Shown: positions 31,563 to 33,826 of the stretch, piece by piece
Numbering within the stretch: position 1 is the stretch's first letter
Layout: every line of letters starts with the position of its first letter
IMG/VR virus record: IMGVR_UViG_3300019458_000615
Span: 1-33,826 of that record
Length of the DNA: 33,826 bases
From: a virus
Strand: one strand, 5' to 3'
Made by a program: the position numbers and the translations under genes
Notes under the pieces: model-generated
The model's input: the letters and a program-made list of their open reading frames with translations, nothing else
Database searches by the model: none
What the model was told of the DNA's origin: nothing

Positions 31563-32411
31563 TTAAGGGAGTGTGGGCAGCCCGTTGTTGTAACGGTTCT
31601 GTCGGGGTTGCGGTGTCGCGGGCGCAGAGAAAGTGGGCGCAGGTGTGGACGTGTGCGACGCTGGCGGCAGAGTCACATCAAGTTCGCGCGCCAGTTCTTC
31701 ACGCAGTTTTGGATTTGAGATGCCGGCGACGAGGGCATATTTGCGCTCTTCGACTTGGACCAATTTTTCGACTTCAACGAGCATTTCCTGTTCGCGTTTT
31801 GTCGCTTCGCGGCGTCTATCGAGTTTGGCTTGATCCACGATGGATTGAGCGCGCATCAGTTCGAGTTGAGAGGCGGCTTTGGCGCGTCCGACCACGATAG
31901 CGGTATGGGCGGCGGCTTGTTTCAGCCGGATGATGTTTTTCGGATGCGTCATCGTGATAGCGATCACACTAAGGCCGAGCAGCGCCGCCAGAAGGGGGAA
32001 GGCGACAAGGCGCGAGTAGTCGCGGACAGTTTCCGACACGTCGGCGATCCCGATTAAATCGAGGATGGAAAACGTGCCGTGAACGAGCGCGAAGCCCATC
32101 AGGAGCGACCCGCACACACCGAGCGACAAGCGAAACCATCCGCTACTACGCGAGAAGTTATGTGTTGCGTAAAGGGCGATGGCTTCACACATGACGGCGG
32201 CGCATCCGGTCGCTTGTCCCCAGATGCCAGGAACAGCGTGAGCGAACAGCCTGTAGTTCAGGAAGGCGAGGCCGACGAAAAACACATACTTGAAAATCTG
32301 CGGCAAGGTCTCACTGGGGATTTTGAACTCCTTCGCCTCAGCCTCAAGTATTTGCTTGTCGGTATTTGCCTCCTCGTCGCGGTTCAGCCAGTTTTTGATC
32401 GAGTCAAGCAT
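31563..32411 (-). CDS. Four-span membrane protein with cytoplasmic coiled coil, 282 aa
   Basis: Spans at about residues 40-58, 66-84, 92-116 and 133-153. A long charged coiled coil (160-246: KAASQLELMRAQSIVDQAKLDRRREATKREQEMLVEVEKLVQVEERKY) and a Pro/Thr tail follow. AAGGAG (32418-32423) lies six bases before the ATG. The 4-TM-plus-helix layout recalls DUF2637-like plasmid or phage membrane proteins, but identity is not certain. It lies downstream of a terminator hairpin at 32437-32468, which may attenuate its expression. It could be a sensor, exclusion or anchoring protein. Confidence 0.7.
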   Translation of the reverse strand: MLDSIKNWLNRDEEANTDKQILEAEAKEFKIPSETLPQIFKYVFFVGLAFLNYRLFAHAVPGIWGQATGCAAVMCEAIALYATHNFSRSSGWFRLSLGVCGSLLMGFALVHGTFSILDLIGIADVSETVRDYSRLVAFPLLAALLGLSVIAITMTHPKNIIRLKQAAAHTAIVVGRAKAASQLELMRAQSIVDQAKLDRRREATKREQEMLVEVEKLVQVEERKYALVAGISNPKLREELARELDVTLPPASHTSTPAPTFSAPATPQPRQNRYNNGLPTLP

Positions 32412-32430
32412 TGTGCACTCCTTTTATAAA

Positions 32431-32468
32431 GCAAAAGCCGGAGCGATGGCGTCGCCGTTCGCTCCGGC
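32431..32468 (-). terminator. Terminator/attenuator hairpin between two leftward membrane genes
   Basis: GCCGGAGCGA (32437-32446) and TCGCTCCGGC (32459-32468) form a perfect 10-bp stem with a 12-base loop. Read leftward it is followed by TTTTGCTTT. The T-run is interrupted, so read-through is likely. The ribosome site of the 282-aa gene starts only about 13 bases further on, so the hairpin may act as an attenuator. Confidence 0.68.
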
Positions 32469-32489
32469 GCGAGTAGGGAAGTCAGGCGG

Positions 32490-32843
32490 CTACTTGTCCG
32501 CGCCTGCAATGTCAGCCAGCCGCTGGTTCAGGCGATCAATTCGGCGGTCCATCCAGCGGTCAATCGCGTGGACGGCCAGGACACTGGCGATTTGAAGAAG
32601 CCACATGGCGACAATGGCGGTGGTGACGTGGAGCACGGCATCAGCCGAAGCGTAGGCCGGCCAGTACATCAGCGCGAGCGCGTGAAGCCACCAGCCGCCG
32701 AAGGCTGCGGCCAGGCCAAAGATGACGGCTTCGGTCAGTCCGTAGCCGCGCGGCGTCAGTGGGGGCTTACCCGCGTTGATGTTCATCCGCATGTCTGTCA
32801 TTGCAGCGTTGGCGTCTTTGACTGCTTCTTTCAGGTTATCCAT
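32490..32843 (-). CDS. Two-span membrane protein, 117 aa
   Basis: Polar helical N-terminus (MDNLKEAVKDANAAMTDMRMN), spans at about residues 36-58 and 68-92, then a basic amphipathic C-terminal helix (DRWMDRRIDRLNQRLADIAG). The ATG at 32843 was preferred because the sequence before it reads less like protein. A longer start at 32957 is possible and would sit about five bases after a predicted leftward transcription start. First leftward gene, next to the shared control region at 32965-33074. No family recognised. Confidence 0.65.
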   Translation of the reverse strand: MDNLKEAVKDANAAMTDMRMNINAGKPPLTPRGYGLTEAVIFGLAAAFGGWWLHALALMYWPAYASADAVLHVTTAIVAMWLLQIASVLAVHAIDRWMDRRIDRLNQRLADIAGADK

Positions 32844-32964
32844 TGTCTTCGATTGCCTCGTTGTTAGGCCGATGTGATTGCGCGCGCATCGGCGGATACC
32901 ACTTGCTTCCACGCGCGAAAGCCAGAACGCGAAACTGTTGAAGGCATCGTTTGCCATCAGATAG

Positions 32965-33074
32965 TTGTAGTCTCTCCAAACATCTGGCCATTGTCAAGCA
33001 AATTACCCGTAGTGGCTACAAAAAACTCTTGACAGCGCCCGCCATTGACGTTAGTCTCTTGTAGACTCTACAAT
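32965..33074. promoter_or_regulatory. Divergent control region with three dyad operators
   Basis: Perfect dyad TTGTAG-ACT-CTACAA at 33059-33073, dyad GTAG-TGG-CTAC at 33009-33019, and TTGTAG-TCT-CTCCAA with one mismatch at 32965-32979. Centres lie at about 32972, 33014 and 33066, spaced 42 and 52 bases (four and five helical turns). The rightward promoter is TTGACG (33045-33050), 18 bases, TACAAT (33069-33074), whose -10 is inside a dyad. The leftward candidate is TTGACA (complement of 32992-32997) with GAGACT 17 bases on, overlapping the left dyad. Auto-regulation by the 33083 gene is inferred. Confidence 0.62.
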
Positions 33075-33082
33075 TCGCCCGT

Positions 33083-33322
33083 ATGGGCAGAAAGAAGGGA
33101 AAGCTTGTGACACCAAGACAATACGCGACGATGCACGGGGTTCCGTACACGACGGTGATGTATTGGCTTCAGAGCGGTAAAATCAAAACGGCGGTGAAAT
33201 ATCAGACGCCCACAGGCCATCATTGGGAATTGCCGGACGACACGCCCGCGCCGCCGAAGCTGCGACCTGGCCCGAAGCGGGGGGCGAAGAAAAGAGCGAA
33301 GCAGAAAAGCGGGCAGGACTGA
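33083..33322 (+). CDS. MerR/excisionase-type helix-turn-helix regulator, 79 aa
   Basis: Residues about 9-50 form a winged-helix DNA-binding unit: LVTPRQYATMHGVPYTTVMYWLQSGKIKTAV, then wing YQTPTGHHWELP. A basic AT-hook-like tail RPGPKRGAKKRAKQK follows. The -10 box ends at 33074, so transcription should begin within a few bases of the ATG at 33083, with no ribosome site, suggesting a leaderless message. The dyads at 33009 and 33059 are likely targets. It could be the lysis-lysogeny regulator or a second directionality factor. Confidence 0.74.
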   Translation: MGRKKGKLVTPRQYATMHGVPYTTVMYWLQSGKIKTAVKYQTPTGHHWELPDDTPAPPKLRPGPKRGAKKRAKQKSGQD

Positions 33323-33367
33323 TCAAAGGACCAAAAAGTTAGTGGTAGACAAAAGGGGAAGAAAATA

Positions 33368-33826
33368 ATGGGCGACTTACTGGCCGGCGGGTTTAGAGGC
33401 GGCGGCGACCGCAGAGCTTTCACTGATGACGATCTGGCGACACTGACTGAGTTGCTGACTCAAGGCGCAGTCGAGGTCGAGATTCACGGTGATGAGATCG
33501 TTCTGCTCCCGATAATGGCGGAGGCTGATTCGTATGCTGTGGTGAAGATAAAGCTGGCGAACGTGATTGCCGCGACGGTTGACCACATCAAGCAGGACGC
33601 CACTGATGGCGCTCACCAAGCATACTGTGAGTTATATGGACTCGCGGGGTTGCTCAGAGAGGGGGCGGTACTTGCCGAGGCGACGGCGCGGGCTGTTGCG
33701 CCGAACAGGTGGCGTGATATTGAGACGCCGTATTTCATTCGTTCGGAGGATCAGTTTGCGGACTGGCATATACCGAAGGATGGCGAAGAAGAAAACGGCG
33801 AGAGTCAGCATGACCAAGAGAATTAA
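33368..33826 (+). CDS. Hypothetical acidic protein, 152 aa
   Basis: Gly-rich start (MGDLLAGGFRGGGDRR), an acidic helix (FTDDDLATLTELLTQ), a beta strand VEVEIHGDEIVLLPI, a helical middle, and an acidic polar end (DGEEENGESQHDQEN). GGGGAAGA precedes the ATG. The stop is the last codon of the window. In a circular genome it would lie directly before int. No family recognised. Confidence 0.62.
   Translation: MGDLLAGGFRGGGDRRAFTDDDLATLTELLTQGAVEVEIHGDEIVLLPIMAEADSYAVVKIKLANVIAATVDHIKQDATDGAHQAYCELYGLAGLLREGAVLAEATARAVAPNRWRDIETPYFIRSEDQFADWHIPKDGEEENGESQHDQEN

Noticed and set aside
31220-31900. Rightward 226-codon frame over the second repeat array
   Set aside because: It runs antisense to two better supported leftward genes and its sequence is FA-GEK repeats caused by the DNA array.

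Overview
The window reads as one essentially complete temperate, short-tailed (podovirus-like) bacteriophage or prophage. It opens on the start codon of a tyrosine integrase and closes on the stop codon of the last gene, so it is either a cropped prophage or a circular genome opened at int. Shine-Dalgarno sequences and sigma70-like hexamers show a bacterial host. Base composition is moderately GC-rich by eye. The host cannot be named from the sequence.

Layout. (1) 1-1855: integrase, an intergenic stretch with repeated arm-like sites and a self-contained promoter-to-terminator unit (candidate small RNA), then an excisionase-like helix-turn-helix gene. (2) 1852-7616: replication and recombination. 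This holds a primase-polymerase fused to a DUF927-type ATPase, two zinc-ribbon proteins, a resolvase-like nuclease, a possible OB-fold protein and an SSB, with one small membrane-protein gene on the opposite strand. (3) 7690-12541: Cro/XRE-like regulator, small and large terminase, portal. (4) 12555-15758: zinc-ribbon protein, scaffold, major capsid protein, decoration protein. (5) 15824-17236: a two-domain FkbM-type methyltransferase plus glycosyltransferase bracketed by RNA hairpins, which looks like inserted cargo. (6) 17324-29280: adaptor, nozzle, two paralogous tail fibres, three large internal or ejection-type proteins and a holin-like membrane protein. (7) 29281-30237: about 950 bases without a convincing gene, containing an iteron array around a very AT-rich core (candidate replication origin). 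(8) 30238-32843: leftward genes, mainly membrane proteins, including a second repeat array. (9) 33083-33826: a MerR/excisionase-type regulator behind dyad operators, and an unknown gene.

How it fits together. The replication module probably acts with the 29.5-29.9 kb iteron region. Structural genes follow the order terminase, portal, scaffold, capsid, adaptor, nozzle, fibres, ejection proteins. No tape measure, sheath or long-tail tube was seen, which supports a short-tailed virion. Two promoter regions, before the 7.7 kb regulator and before the scaffold, share a near-identical element, suggesting one regulator controls both. The rightward regulator at 33.1 kb and the leftward membrane genes appear to share a divergent control region with three dyads. 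No endolysin was recognised.

The best candidates for new biology are the two repeat arrays, the methyltransferase-glycosyltransferase fusion in the virion operon, the crossing RNA stems before the nozzle gene, the small-RNA unit after int, and the leftward membrane-protein cassette.
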